DNA of 64,000 bases from Tribonema minus (Eukaryota; Sar; Xanthophyceae; Tribonematales; Tribonemataceae), in NCBI GenBank assembly GCA_017506865.1, contig JAFCMP010000009.1:481442-545441 (forward strand), read 5' to 3'. The notes below the pieces were generated by a model that saw nothing but the letters and a program-made list of their open reading frames with translations, was not told the DNA's origin and ran no database searches. How positions within the stretch are numbered: position 1 is the first letter of the stretch; each line of letters opens with the position of its first letter. Shown here in pieces: positions 25,201 to 37,300 of the stretch. Made by a program: the position numbers and the translations under genes.

Positions 25201-27463
25201 GCGGCGAGCATCGCTCGACCGGCAGGGCTGCACACATCGCCAAAACTCGTTAATGCTAGCAGCATACCGCACATTACCTCTAGCACGCTGGGGCAACTAA
25301 TTGCAAGGATGTTGAAATCAAGTAGTCCCTTAACCACGTCCTGCTTCGCGTATACGGTTGCGCGACATAAAAAAAAAAGACTTGCCTTGGTGCAGGAGGA
25401 CATGCTGCAGCGTTTGCCGCCGCCGTGCGCTGCGCAGAAGAAGCGATCCCGAGCGCCCTGCCCCAGATCATGGAAGCGCAATACGCATCGTCAAAAGTGC
25501 ATACTTCAAAGTATATACTTCTTGAAGTATATATATGGGGGCGCAATGACCAGCACCGACAGACACGCGCATGACTGCTGGCACCTGCACGCCCCCTGGT
25601 GGCGTCCTTTCAAGCCATTGCATGTGGCGTCAGAGTCGAGCCTATGCCGAAAATCCTTCCCGTTCACTTCTGGCACGCGCTTCATTCATTATGCATCGCC
25701 GGGCAAGCAAGTGCGGAGCGTCAAAGATGCGTATGACATCACCATGACGCATCAAGGCACATGCCAACACGCAGCGTTCTGTGCATCTCGCAGACAGGCA
25801 AACCTCGCTTTCTTCACCAGCAAATGGTTGTACTGTAAGCGCCGGTTTCGCTCAGCGTGCAGAGCGCATCATCGGCATGACGCCTTCAAATACTGTATTT
25901 CTCAACATGAACAAAAATCATCGAGGCACGCAGCACTCCTGAACCTACACGCGGTGCGGGCGCGTTGTGACTGCCACCTATCAGCTGTGCTAGTAGTGAC
26001 GGCCGCCAATCGCGTCTGATAGCGCTGCACGCCCCTTGCAGCCGTGTGGCAGTGCTCACCGCGGTGCCTTTCCGCAGTGCATAGCGCATGAGTGCCGCTG
26101 TGCTACCTACCTGCTTGTGTGACGTCTGTCGCTCATGTGAGCACGTGACCTCTCTGACCCTGTGCAGAAACGTGTCGTGTTTGTCCCCCACAGCATTGAA
26201 TTGCGCCTTGCAGTGTGACAGACACTGCGCGCGCATGGCGTTGAGCATCATCGACGCACGCAGTTCCCATCGCGTATTCTGCGCTTGTGAGCAGAGCACT
26301 CTGCAGCCCTAATTCTAGGCGCGCGAGCCCTAGTTTTAACCCTAACTCTAACCCTAGGCGCAGGCGGGCTCGATGGCAGCGCTCTGCGCGGCGCTCACCT
26401 TGGTGCAGCCCGGGTGCGTGCAGCGCCGCCCGCCGCCGTGCGCGATGCAGAACTGCGTGCTGCCCTGCGCCGTCTGTTGCGGACGCAAACACCCAACAAC
26501 GCATACAGCGGGCGTGAGCGCGTCAGAATGAGATTGGCATCTGCGATGCAGAAGTGAGTGCTGCCCTGCGCCGTCCGCTGCGGCCGCACAAGAACACAAA
26601 AAGACACCCAATAGAACATACAATGGTCGTGAGCGCGCGCAGCCCTAAAGGCCCAACAAAGCATACAAGTACAATGGTCGCAAGTACAATGGTCGTGAGC
26701 GCGTTGGAATGAGATTGGCGCAGCGCGCACCGGAGGAGCTGGGTGTTGGCCAACGTCACTCTGCAGCTAGGAGTGGTACGACCAGCAGCACCAGCGGTGC
26801 AGCTAGGAGTAGCGGCACAACAGTGCCACGACACCACCAGCTGCAGCAGCAGACACGCGCGTCTGCTACTGGGGCGTGCAGCACGGAGCGCAAAATGTGC
26901 GGATTAACTTCAAAATGAACTTCAAATCTGTGCATGGCACCAGGGGTCAGCTGTCAGTCAATTCGCCACTGGCCTCGCGTGCCGCCACGGTGCACGGTTC
27001 TTGAAAACGTGGTGTGCGGTGCCGCACACATCGATCAGGTGAGCACGATGACGATCAGGTGAGCACGATGACGCGATGGAACAGTGTGCACCAGGAAGTA
27101 CTGTTGCCCAATCGCACTCAGGTCCGACCAACGCCTGCGGCGCGCAGAGCATATGCCTTGCAGTTTGCTAGCGAAGTGATGTGCCCGCACTGTTACACTA
27201 ATACCCTTAAATAGAAGTACAACTTCACTTGTACGCAGCATCTTCAGAACACAACCCCCCCGTGCTCACTTATAGGAAGCGCGAGTGCCCAAGCATTGAG
27301 CCAGCACTTCCGGCATGAAAGAAGTACTTCTATGTCAACTTTCAGTGACAGAAGTTGTCAACTTTGACTTCAAGTGTGACATGCCACGGAAAAACAGAAC
27401 GCACCTTTTCGCAGCCGGCATGCGCGCACTGCTTGCCGTGCTGCGCAGGCAGCGCTGCGCCGC

Positions 27464-27494
<31 letters not shown>

Positions 27495-27596
27495 TAGTGG
27501 CTGCACGTCCCCTGCGCCCTGAGCGTTGCTGCCGCTGCCGCTGCTGCTGCTGCCGCGCTGCCGCTTGGCGGGTCCCTGCCGCGCACTCGCCGCCAT
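22258..27596 (-). CDS. Cys/His-repeat protein ('WRKY19-like' HGGG-RC repeats)
   Basis: Exons in transcript order: 27596-27405, 26473-26399, 25457-25386, 24679-24605, 23050-22901, 22395-22258; every junction is phase 0, giving 233 residues. After a Ser/Gly/Ala-rich start come about six units of roughly 24 residues with the pattern C-x4-C-x-K ... F/L-C-x2-H-G-G-G-x-R-C (for example FCIAHGGGRRC, FCAAHGGGKRC, LCTAHGGGKRC). The tail is Gly-rich. Such repeats are common in oomycete and algal proteins mislabelled WRKY19; there is no WRKY domain here. Cys/His spacing suggests metal binding; the function is unknown. Exons 2, 3 and 4 each hold one unit, exon 5 holds two. Exon 3 has a GC donor. The start is uncertain: an Ala-rich frame extends upstream of the Met at 27596. 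Confidence 0.8.
22680..22850 (-). repeat. Decayed copy of the exon 5 end plus donor
   Basis: On the minus strand this reads CCIAHGGDICCRVERCNR followed by gtgtgtggggga, a degraded copy of CAAHGGGIRCRMERCNR with gtgcgtgggg at 22945-22891. It lies in the last intron, directly downstream of the original. Confidence 0.8.
23128..23970 (-). repeat. Array of five decayed acceptor-side copies of exon 5
   Basis: Copies of the exon 5 start (minus strand SAQSSTPFC) with its acceptor lie near 23130-23175, 23228-23262, 23328-23365, 23493-23530 and 23925-23965. Most are headed by an inverted repeat of the form ACTTCAA...TTGAAGTTGA. The real exon starts at 23050. Confidence 0.85.
26330..26360. repeat. Degenerate interstitial CCCTAA tract
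   Basis: Telomere-type hexamers with substitutions, immediately downstream of exon 2 of the Cys-repeat gene. Confidence 0.7.
26523..26600 (-). repeat. Decayed acceptor-side copy of exon 2 (Cys-repeat gene)
   Basis: On the minus strand this reads TAQGSTHFCIADA, copying TAQGSTQFCIAHG at the true exon start (26473). It sits in the upstream intron. Confidence 0.8.
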
Positions 27597-28320
27597 CGCT
27601 GCTGCCGCGGCCGCGGCGGCGGAGGCGGCAGCGCGGTTCGCTGCCGCGTCGGGCAGAGGTTGATATGCGCCATCTGCTGCCGCTGCTGCTGCTGCTGGTG
27701 CCGCCGCTGCCGCAGCGACGCTTGCCGAGGAGCCGCGAGACCTGCTGCGACAGCGTAGCGCAGGTTTTGCAGAGGCAGGCCGTTGTAGGCGTGGTCAGCG
27801 ATGTGAGAGGCGACAAACTTGAGCTGAGCGCTGCTTGCGTGGCGTAGCCCAAGGAGGCGCAACCGCCACGGCGAGCAACAATGCGCCCAATTGCAATTTT
27901 TGCAGCCACGCCAGAAGCGTGTGCGCCGCAGGTGCTGCGCAGGAGAGTTCGTGCACGATGCGCAGCGCCGCAATGCACACAACTTCAAGTTGAAGTGTGC
28001 ATCCACCGCGTGCGACCGCATGCCGTTTCCGCCGTGCAGCGCATTCAGCGGCAGCACCGACCAACGGGACGCCAGCCCTGTTGTTGGCTGCTGCGCACTG
28101 CTGTGCCCAGCAGATTCGGCCGACACGTGTGTATGGCTCTGACTCTGACTCTTACCTGCTGGGCCGGGACTCAGCGACAGCAGCGCTCGGCACGTAAAAG
28201 CCTCGGAGTCCGTCGCACGCGAGATCGTCCGCCTGGCGGCGAGCAAAGTGGCACACGCAAGCGCATGCTTGAGCGTTGCATTGGGTGACAAGTGATACGC
28301 GACGGCATTGTATTACTTAT

Positions 28321-28405
28321 CATGGAAACGAATCAAAAGATCGTAGAGCTCCAGGTGACAAGGGATGGTTAGCCATAAGTGCCTTCCACCAATAACCGTG
28401 GTCGC
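28321..28405 (-). repeat. Dispersed repeat of about 80 bp, copy B
   Basis: Reverse-strand copy. By eye it is about 90% identical to the copy at 38790-38872, sharing GACCACGG, GGTGGAAGGCACTT, GGCTAACCATCCCTTGTCACC and GATCTTTTGATTCGTTT. Confidence 0.85.
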
Positions 28406-28589
28406 ATATAATGTATTATTATAAAGGCCAACTGAACTTAAGGCTGGGGAAAGAAGGGCTTGATTGAACTCACTTGTCCATTGTACACAAACGCCTGTTT
28501 CAGTTAGGTGCCCCGCCTCTGTAATTAGCGACATGACGGCACGCGATGGCATTGCATGCAAGGCTCGCCATTGCGGCAGGAGGTCAGCC

Positions 28590-28629
28590 TGACCCTTACC
28601 CTAACCCTAACCCTAACCCTAACCCTAAG
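28590..28629. repeat. Interstitial CCCTAA tract
   Basis: About six telomere-type units in the spacer. Confidence 0.9.
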
Positions 28630-29079
28630 ACAAGGCAAGGCGGTGGGGCGGCGATAGTCAACGTACACAGTTGTCGTAAAGTAGGCAACAACGCTCAGCA
28701 ACGACCAGGGAAGGCAACGCTTGACAAACGCACCAACACATCCCACCAGCACTGTTGCGAGGGATGGGCGGTGGATGCATGCAAACAGCGCTGCAATACC
28801 AAAGTGGTTCCCCCTGTTCATCGGATTGTGGCACGGCGGGGGGGGGGGCGCACTGCTGCTTGCTGAGCGCTGACTTGCCACACGCCCATCAACAAGTCCC
28901 GATGGGCACCGTTGAGGCTGGCCAGCCGCTCAAGCAAGTTATTTGCTGTGCACTCGGCTGCATTATTAATGACTTGATGCATTTCTAGATGACTTAGTGT
29001 GGCCTGAAGAGTCAAGCTCTTTTTGCTTGCTGGGGGTGGGTTTCGACATTTGCTCAATGGTGTGCATGTCTTTGGACCC

Positions 29080-29357
29080 TAACCCTACCTCAAACCCTAG
29101 CCCTGACCCTCACAGCGTCCTCACTCACACACTGGCGGAGTACACCAGCTTAGGGTAACAACAAGACATTCCATAGCGCCCTCCTTCTCTCCTTCCCGGA
29201 AGCATTTTAGGTGAGCCGCAAGCTGCTGCACGGCGCGACAACTGCCAAATGACTCACAACATTCATGTTCGATGCCAGGCGCGCGTTGAGTACAGAAAAT
29301 GTCATTGCGTTTATGAACGCAGCCTAACCCTAAGCTTAACCCTAACCCTAACCCTGG
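29080..29357. repeat. Two interstitial CCCTAA tracts
   Basis: Tracts at about 29080-29112 and 29322-29357, in the spacer. A TTAGGG tract in the opposite orientation lies near 29760-29785. Confidence 0.8.
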
Positions 29358-31374
29358 AACCTGACGCTCACCTTCACCAGCCCCCCAGGGGACGAAGTGA
29401 CTTGGAATGAAGCCACCAACTGTGGCGGCTGCAGCATCCGATGCACCGGCCGCTACACGCACAGGGCGCAGGAGACAACATAAGCTTCAATGTTGGGCTG
29501 TAGGCATAGTGAAAGCCGCCAACACTCAGCATATCCACGTTCTGGTACTTGTTACCAATAGCAGACACATCAACATCTGTTGCTTTGAAGCATTGGGAAA
29601 TGAAAATATTGTACATTCAAGTATTCGATAGGTACAGAATGAGCAGCATGAGCATATTTGCAGGTTGTGAATGCCCCGGGGCTTGGCGACAAGCGCCGCC
29701 ACACGTCTGCTGCAAGTGTGGAACAGACGGCAACGCGCTCATTCGCTGGCTGTGCTGTGTTGGGGTTAGGTATGGGTTAGGGTTAGTTTACAAGTTGGCC
29801 ACCAGCCTTTTGATACATGGATAGCAGCACACGTCTGCTTCCAGTGTGGAAGTAACGAGAGCGCACTCATTCGCTGGCCGTAAAGATGGTGATCAGCCTA
29901 TTTTTGTTACATGGAGGGCAGCACCCAACTATGTTAGACACAAGTAGCAGACTCTTGGTGAATACTGCTCCTCTTTGCCGCAATGCAAGAGAAACAAGCG
30001 TTGGAGCAGGTTTCAGCATCGACGCGCGGAACTGGCGGCAGGCGCAGCCAATCAATCAGGCACATGCACTCTGGAATTTCAGGGCCGCAGAGCGTTGAGA
30101 GCGCAGAAATGCATGCAAACATACAGACAGACACGCGCCCTGGCCGTGCGCTTGCTGCACGACTTTTAAAAGCATGTCTTCATACGCGCAACCGTTACTG
30201 GCCCTGCGGCAGATGTTGACACAGGCGATAGAGTACGCCACGGACGTTGTCCCGCAGCTATGTACAGCGTGCCGAGCGCACTTCGCACACTGATTGGCTG
30301 ACACGACCACCGTACATAGCACATGAAGTACATACCACCCGCCACGCCAAGTGTAACGTGAACCGCTGCGCAAGCACCTGGGGTTCGCCGAAATTGTGAC
30401 AGCTCTCAGGCAGCTGTGCAGCAGGGCTCAGCGCGGGGGTGCTGCGCGAGCGCACGTCAGCATGGCGCGCTGCCACGCTCACATCAATTACCTGACTGTA
30501 GCAGCAAAACAGGGGGGGGGGGGCATAGAGTGCACGAGGCTGTCAGCAGGGGGTTTGAGGTCAGCTGTTGAAGTTGAAATTAATTGTTTAAGTTGAAGGT
30601 TTACTGAAGTTGTGTCTGCATGCCAAGCAGCCGTGCGGTGCACGCGCCTTGAGTTGAGGGTTACAGTAGGCGAATCGCGTCGACAGGAGTGGCGGGCTGC
30701 AGGGCATGCGCGCATGTGCTGATGACGTTGTGATCCAGCACATCTCAACAACACATGTGTGCACACATGCAGTCACACAAGATGCGGGCTGCGGGGGGTG
30801 AAATTGGATCGTAAACGCTTGTGCCTCAAATTATTGTAAAGATGTAAGCTGCGTTACATCACTCTCGCTCAGGCTACAGTAGAGCAAGCATGTTGAGGCC
30901 AGAAGACACATGAGAGTCAAAGTCAAAGTCATGGAGTCAGACTCTTGCCCGCTGACCCTCAACTGCTTTGTGAAGACGGAAGCAGCGTCGCATGAGTCTC
31001 ACGGATCCAAGCTGGCTCAGGCTAGCGCAAGCATGCAGGGGCCACAAGAGTCATGAAGTCAGAGTCACAGGTGAGGCACACGACGGTCACACACCCACGC
31101 GCCATGCCTGCACCTTGTCAAAACATCCGGTGACCGGCTTGGAGGGTGTGAGAGTCAAGCACTGCTGGTGTGAGACGACATGCATTGCGTGACGTCACAT
31201 TAATGCCAAGGCAACAACTGCAGCGAACGAAGGTCAACTTTCAGGCCAAGGCAACAAATGCAGCGAACGAAGGTTAGCTAAAGTAAGGGTAACGCGCCGG
31301 AACTGACCATAGTTCCAAAGTCATCACAGTTGCGGAGAGCAAGCTGAGAGCACAAAGTTCAATTGAAGTTAGGG

Positions 31375-34300
31375 TCACCGCGCCGGAACTGACCTGCTGG
31401 CCGGGGGCTGCTCGCTGTATGCATTGGCTCTCGCCTGCGGACCCACGCCTCCTGCAACTCCGAGGCTGCCGCCGCCTCCCTGTAATGCGCAACAGGTTGT
31501 ATTGAGATGAGGAGCGCGTGGTGAGGACGGCATTTGCAGCGCGTGCGAACGACGACAGGTCTGTGGAACAAATGCAAACCGTTTCGTGCGCAGAGGAAAA
31601 AGAAATGCGCGCCATCAGCTGCTTGCACTGCAATTGAAGTAATTGACGGCGCTCTTTTACTGGCCGTGGCACATGCGCATTTGCGACGGTATCGGGATGT
31701 GCGCGAGCAAGAGCACCTGCGCAACGACAGCGCCAGAGTGAATAGATACATACTGCTTGCAATCGACGACAGTGGTCACTGGCGCCAGTTTGCCTCAGGA
31801 GCAAAATTACGTTAACCATTCTTGAAGTACAGCAAAGTTCGCGTCTTTCTTCTGCCACCACAAGGTCACGGACCGAACTTCTTCGTCGCGGTGGCACGTA
31901 CACAGCGCCATGTAACCACACTTGAAGTACATCAAACTTCACGTCTCTCTCCTGCCATCACAGGGTCACGGAACGTACTTCTCCGTCGTGGTGGCATGTA
32001 CACAGCCGCAACGTTGCAGCACGCGTACGATGCGGCACGACTACAGACAATCTTTACTGCACAGCCGAAACGGCAAGGTCAACTCTTGAAGTTCTGCGGC
32101 GACGCTCCTCTCAGGGGCCCCGTACCTGCTCCTGCTGCTGCGCCTGGTAGATCTGCATCCACTGCGGGTGGCGGTCGTACGCGCCCGCCACGCGCCCCAG
32201 CGACGTCGCCGCGCCATGCGCAATCTCCACTGCACCGCCGTCGCCGCCGCCGCTGCCGCCGCCGCCGCTGCCGCCACCGCTGCCGCCCGGGTCAACGGTC
32301 AAGTGCGTGGCGCGGTGGTGGAGGTGGAGGAGAGGTGGCGCTGGCAGAGTGGGCGGCGGCGCTGCTGAGGTGTGCTGAAGCGGCGCGGCGGTGGCGCAGG
32401 GGGGGAGCGCCAGGGGGGCTTCGCCCAGAAGGACCAGGAACGCGCGCTCCACAAAGCTCAGCATGAGCTGCGAGCGCGGCAGCTGCGAGGTGGAGTAGAA
32501 CATCACAACACCCGTCTGCGCGCGCGAGGGGAGGGGGGGTTGAAGGGGCGCGGGGGAGGGGGGGGGGGGGGTTATAGCGTAAGTGGGGGTACAGGTGGCG
32601 TGAAAAAAGAGAGGTTTGGTTCTGGCGACCAGAAGTAGGCAGTTAAGTTTGCGCTGGGCGAAGTGCGAGCAGCTTTGGCACAGCAGCTGTGGAAGCATGG
32701 ACTGTAGACAAATGGGCAACATGCGCATAACCTGCTCGGAGCCTTGCGGCATGTGGTGAAGAAGCCTACTGAATGCAATCAAGGGCGGGCTCTGCCGCTC
32801 ACGATGTGGCCACAAAGGGCCGCATGGGGCTTTGTTGGTGACAAGCGCACTTGCTGAGCGCTGCAGCTGCACACGTGAACCGCTGGCAAGTTCACGCTTC
32901 GCCAGCCCGTACAAAACAGCTGTGCATGTAGATCTACACTTTGGCTACATGTTGATGAGCACACCATCGGCCCACATACGCGATCAAAGCGGCAGCCAAC
33001 GTGCTCTTGCGTTACTGTACAGAATAATACGCGGCGCGCAAATACGCGGCGCGCAAAGCGCGGGTCGCTTCAAAAGCATACCCGTGCAGCCAGCCAGATG
33101 CAACCCCCTAACCCTGCACATTGCCAGGGGGGCGTCACATTTGAACTTGAAGTTATGCGCTCACCTTGCCGCTGCCGACAGGTATAGGCACGCCGAACGC
33201 CGTGTGAATGCCCAGGATATTGGCCACGGGCGCCAGGGGGTTGGAGTTGGTGTCCACCTGTGGCAGCGGGGGTACGGGTGTGTGCATGGAAGCAGTACAA
33301 CATGAGTGTACGCAGGTGCGCGGAAGGTGCACACATACCCCATGTGATACTTCAAGTGAAAATGTACACGCAGGTGCGCGCAAGGTACATACATACCCCA
33401 TGTGGTACTTCAGTGAAAGCGTCAGACAGGTTGTGCGCTGCCGCACTTCAGAGCTTGCCAGCCTGCATGCAGAACGCATATGCAGGCTGTACCTAGGGCA
33501 ATGAGAGTGTACGCTGCATGGAACTGAATGAACTAATGAATGCATGGACGACACAGAATGCCGCCGAAGCACCAGCTGGGGGCTGTGAGCAGACCTGGCA
33601 GTACTCCGGGAACCACGCAGCAGCGCGCTGAGCCACAGCCACGCCACAGCCACAGCAAGGAACTTCAACTTGAAGTACAAATTGCGCTGAGTACACTGCG
33701 CTATGAGAAAACATTCGTGCCCTGAGCTGACCCGGCAGTATTCCGGAAACCACGCTGCGGCGCGCTGAGCGTAGACTTGGAGCTCGGCAGCAGAAATTCA
33801 TGATGTCACTTCAGTATTGTGTTGGGCGCTACTTTACACGATACACTTCCACTCATGCAAAGCAGGATGCCGCCAAAGCACCAGCTGGAGGGCAGACCTG
33901 GAAGTACTCCGCGAACCACGCAGCAGCGCGCTGAGTTTCAAATTTGGAGTGCACAGTCGTGCTGAGCACACCGCGCTGTAAGCAACCACTGAGCCACAAC
34001 AAACAGAACCTTCATACTTGTAGCGCGTGCACAGTTGTGCTGAGCACACCGCGTTATAAAACATCAATCGAGCTTTGAGCTGACCTGGCAGTACTCCGGG
34101 AACCACGCAGCAGCGCGCTGAGCGTAGATGCGGCCCGGCGGCGCGATGCCGCTGCCAAATACCACCGCACTGCTGAAGCTTGTCCACTTGGCCAACTCGG
34201 GGTTCTGCGGCGGCGGCGACCGGGGCAGCGCGGAATGAATGAAGCAGGCAGCGCTCAGCCACTGAGTGATTTCATTAATGAATGGATGGATGAATGAGTG

Positions 34301-37300
34301 TGTGAATGAATAAATGAAAGGCATGACGCAGGGCGGCGCTGACCAGGCGCTGTACCGGTAAAAGACCTCTGCAGTATTGAGCAGCGTGTGCTATGATATG
34401 CAAAGCGCGGCATGCCCCTGTCGCGCAAACGCACAGACGCAAGTGTAACTGCATGGCAGCGACCACACCAGAGCTAAGGCTAACGATTAAAGGGTTGCTG
34501 TTCAGTCAGACACAAGCAAAGTGCCCCTGTCTTGCAAGTGTTCAGTATCGCAATGCGAGAGGCGGCGTACACCCTCAGCCTAAGGTTACCACATCGCACC
34601 AGGCACATCAACAACACGATTGGTGGATCTCATGTCCCTCAAGGAGCACGGCAGACCTGATGAAGACAGTGCTCTCCATAGAGGAGTTCTCAATGAGACA
34701 TGGACTGACTGACCAACCAGATTGGAGATACAGTACGCAGGCACGCGCACTTGCCTGCACGCTGGAGCACGCCAGGAACAGCTGCTTGTCACTCGCACTG
34801 CCCAATTACACGTTATGGGAGAGTACGATGCACTGTTGAACTTGAAGTAAGCCAGAAATTGAAGTGCGCACTTGCCTGCACGCTGGAGCACGCCAGGAAC
34901 AGCTGGTCGTCGGCGCTGGGTAGCCAGCAGTCGGCAGCATGAAAGACGCTCATGCCCAGCAAGCCGCGGATGAACTCCTCAAACCTGCACATGCGCGCAG
35001 CAACGGCGGCAATCAAATTTAGTTGAAGCGGATGAACTCCTCAAATTTGCACACCCTCGCAGTAACGGCAGCGATCAATCATAGATCGAACGGATCAACT
35101 CCTTAAAGCCGCACATGCGCGCGTGACGGCGGCCATCAATTGTAGGTTACTTACTGATGAAAGCACGATAGCGGATGAACTTATCAAATTTGCTTATGCG
35201 CGCAGTAACGACAGCAATCAGTTATAGTTTACTATTTGATGAAAGCGCGATGGCGGCGGCAATTTCGCCCATGGGCGGCTGGCGCACAGTAATGGCAACA
35301 ATCAATTAGAGATCAATGACTACTTCTTTTTTGAGGTGCTGAAAGCACAGTTGCGGCAGTAAATGAATATCTTCTGTTCATAAACGGCAGGTGCACGCGA
35401 TGCACTGCTAAAACCTGCGCACAGCGCTGTGGCAAATCTTGCTGAACGTCCTTCAGGTACGGCATGAACTCGCAATGAACTCGGACGACCTCCTTCAACT
35501 CGTGCACGATAACGTCGGCGATCCTCACAGACGTATTTTACGTACTTCAAGACGTGAGCAGCGAGCGTTGAGGCTTGAAGTTCGGTGACATGCGTGCACG
35601 ACCCCCTGGGCCTGCACACATCCAGCGAATGAGCGATACCCAAGCGCCCGGTGGGCCTCACTTTTGACCTTAGGGTTAGGGTTAGGGTTAGGCCATTGCA
35701 ATGTGCATAACCCGCAGAAACGCAGACACACGGTCAAGTCTATTCCCCTTCCAGCGCACACGCGGGCCAGTGCACACCATCCGCACACCCACGACTTGGG
35801 ATTTGTACTATCGTCGAGCAGGTTAATTAACTCAGCTGAATAATAATAAGATTATACCCAACCGTAATCCTTTGTGTACAACGAATCCATTCCAACCAAA
35901 AAGCAATCCCGCGTGCCCCCAAGCGCCGCACCCACCGTGACCGCCTGATGGGATCTTCAAAGAAGCAGCTGGCGGAGGACGGCGGCGCCGCTGCGTCCGG
36001 CGGCGATGGCGGGGGCGCAGGTGCCGCGAGGGCGGCGGCGTGCGCGTGCGCGGCGCGGGCCCCTGCAGAGCTGAGCGCTGGCATCTGCAGGGGGGGGGGG
36101 GGTGGCAGGGGGACACATCAGGTTGCCGTCGTGCACAGTACATGTTGGAGCAGCAGTTCCGCAATGGAGACTCTGGTGGTAAGTGGTCGTTTCTACTGCA
36201 TCTCAACATCTGGTGTTCGTGATGTTTCTACATGGCGAACAGAATAGAGCTGAGCGCTGGCATCTGCAGGGGGGGGGGGCAGGGGGACAGAGCAGGTCGC
36301 TGTCGTGGGCAATTGATGTTGGAGCAGTGGTTGCCTAACGGTAACTGCCGGGTGGTGGTAGTTGTCACCGTACTTCAAGTGGTGTTCGCGATAACCCTAC
36401 ATAGTGAGAAGAAGGACTTTTTTCAGCGTGTGTGGCAGAGTTGAACAATGCTGACCTGCCTTTCATTCAAGATACGCGGGGCTGCAGCGCCACTTGCACT
36501 GGCACCAGCACCAACACCAGTGCCGATACAGCACCAGCAGCAATCGCAACAGCACTCATCAGCAGCTGCAGCATCACTCAGCGGTGGCTACTGTAGCCAT
36601 TGGCACCGCCGCACCCTAGCCCATGCGCAAGCGGCACTTGCTCAATGCTGCATGTGCATCGACACCCCGAATCTCGCAGCGTAAATTGCGACAATGCTCA
36701 AACGACTGCCACAACTCCCCTACAACATACCTGCACTTCCGCATGCTGGCCACCGGCACCTCTGCCGCCGCCGCCTGCCGCCACCGCCGCAGCGGCAGCG
36801 CGTGTAGGGCTCGAAACGCCGTGAAACACGTCTGTCGCATCGCCTGACAGCGCCGTTGGCGCTACGGCATCCATGACAGAGGACCATATAAGGAAGTCGT
36901 CGTCGTCGAGGGTCTCGCCTGCTGCCCAGGGGGCGCTGTACTGGCGCTGATCGCTGCTGCCGGGGGGGTGCTGCAGGGGGCGTCGACGGAGGGGGGGGGG
37001 GCAGAGCACCATGGAGAGAGAGAGAGACAGAGAGAGAGATGAGCCTTATGGTGATTTGGCGTGACGTGCGCGATGCGGCACTGGCGCTGGCGGGTGTGCA
37101 TCATTCATCGTGTAGTACGGGTTTCAGCACCGGCGCAGACGGGTGTGCATCATTCATGGCCGTTCTGCCAGCAACGTCATCAGCATGCGGTCGCCGATGA
37201 CGCGCTGCGCTGCTGCTGCTGCTGCTGCTTGGCGAAGATCCGACGCCGCAGACGCAGTGCATGTAGGGATGGCTTCAAGCGGCTGAGCATTGCGTATGCG

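Larger units (their letters stand above)
27597..31374. other. Spacer between tandem minus-strand genes
   Basis: About 3.8 kb. A minus-strand frame open from 28291 to 27494 contains the plausible stretch HIADHAYNGLPLQNLRYAV and a CAG-encoded Gln run. It could be a 5' exon of the Cys-repeat gene, but it is out of frame with the Met at 27596 and no splice fits cleanly, so it is not called. The rest holds CCCTAA tracts, one dispersed repeat copy and no recognised exon. Confidence 0.45.

Noticed and set aside
27494-28291. 265-codon minus-strand frame as a separate gene
   Set aside because: No recognisable domain apart from a Gln run. It overlaps the Cys-repeat exon in another frame, and no splice joins it cleanly. 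Kept only as a possible 5' extension.
30258-30482. Extra 3' exon of the GAF gene (about 30383-30450, minus)
   Set aside because: Phase would fit if the exon at 31479 spliced at gtcagt, but the peptide has no family support and the reading with a stop at 31375 is simpler.
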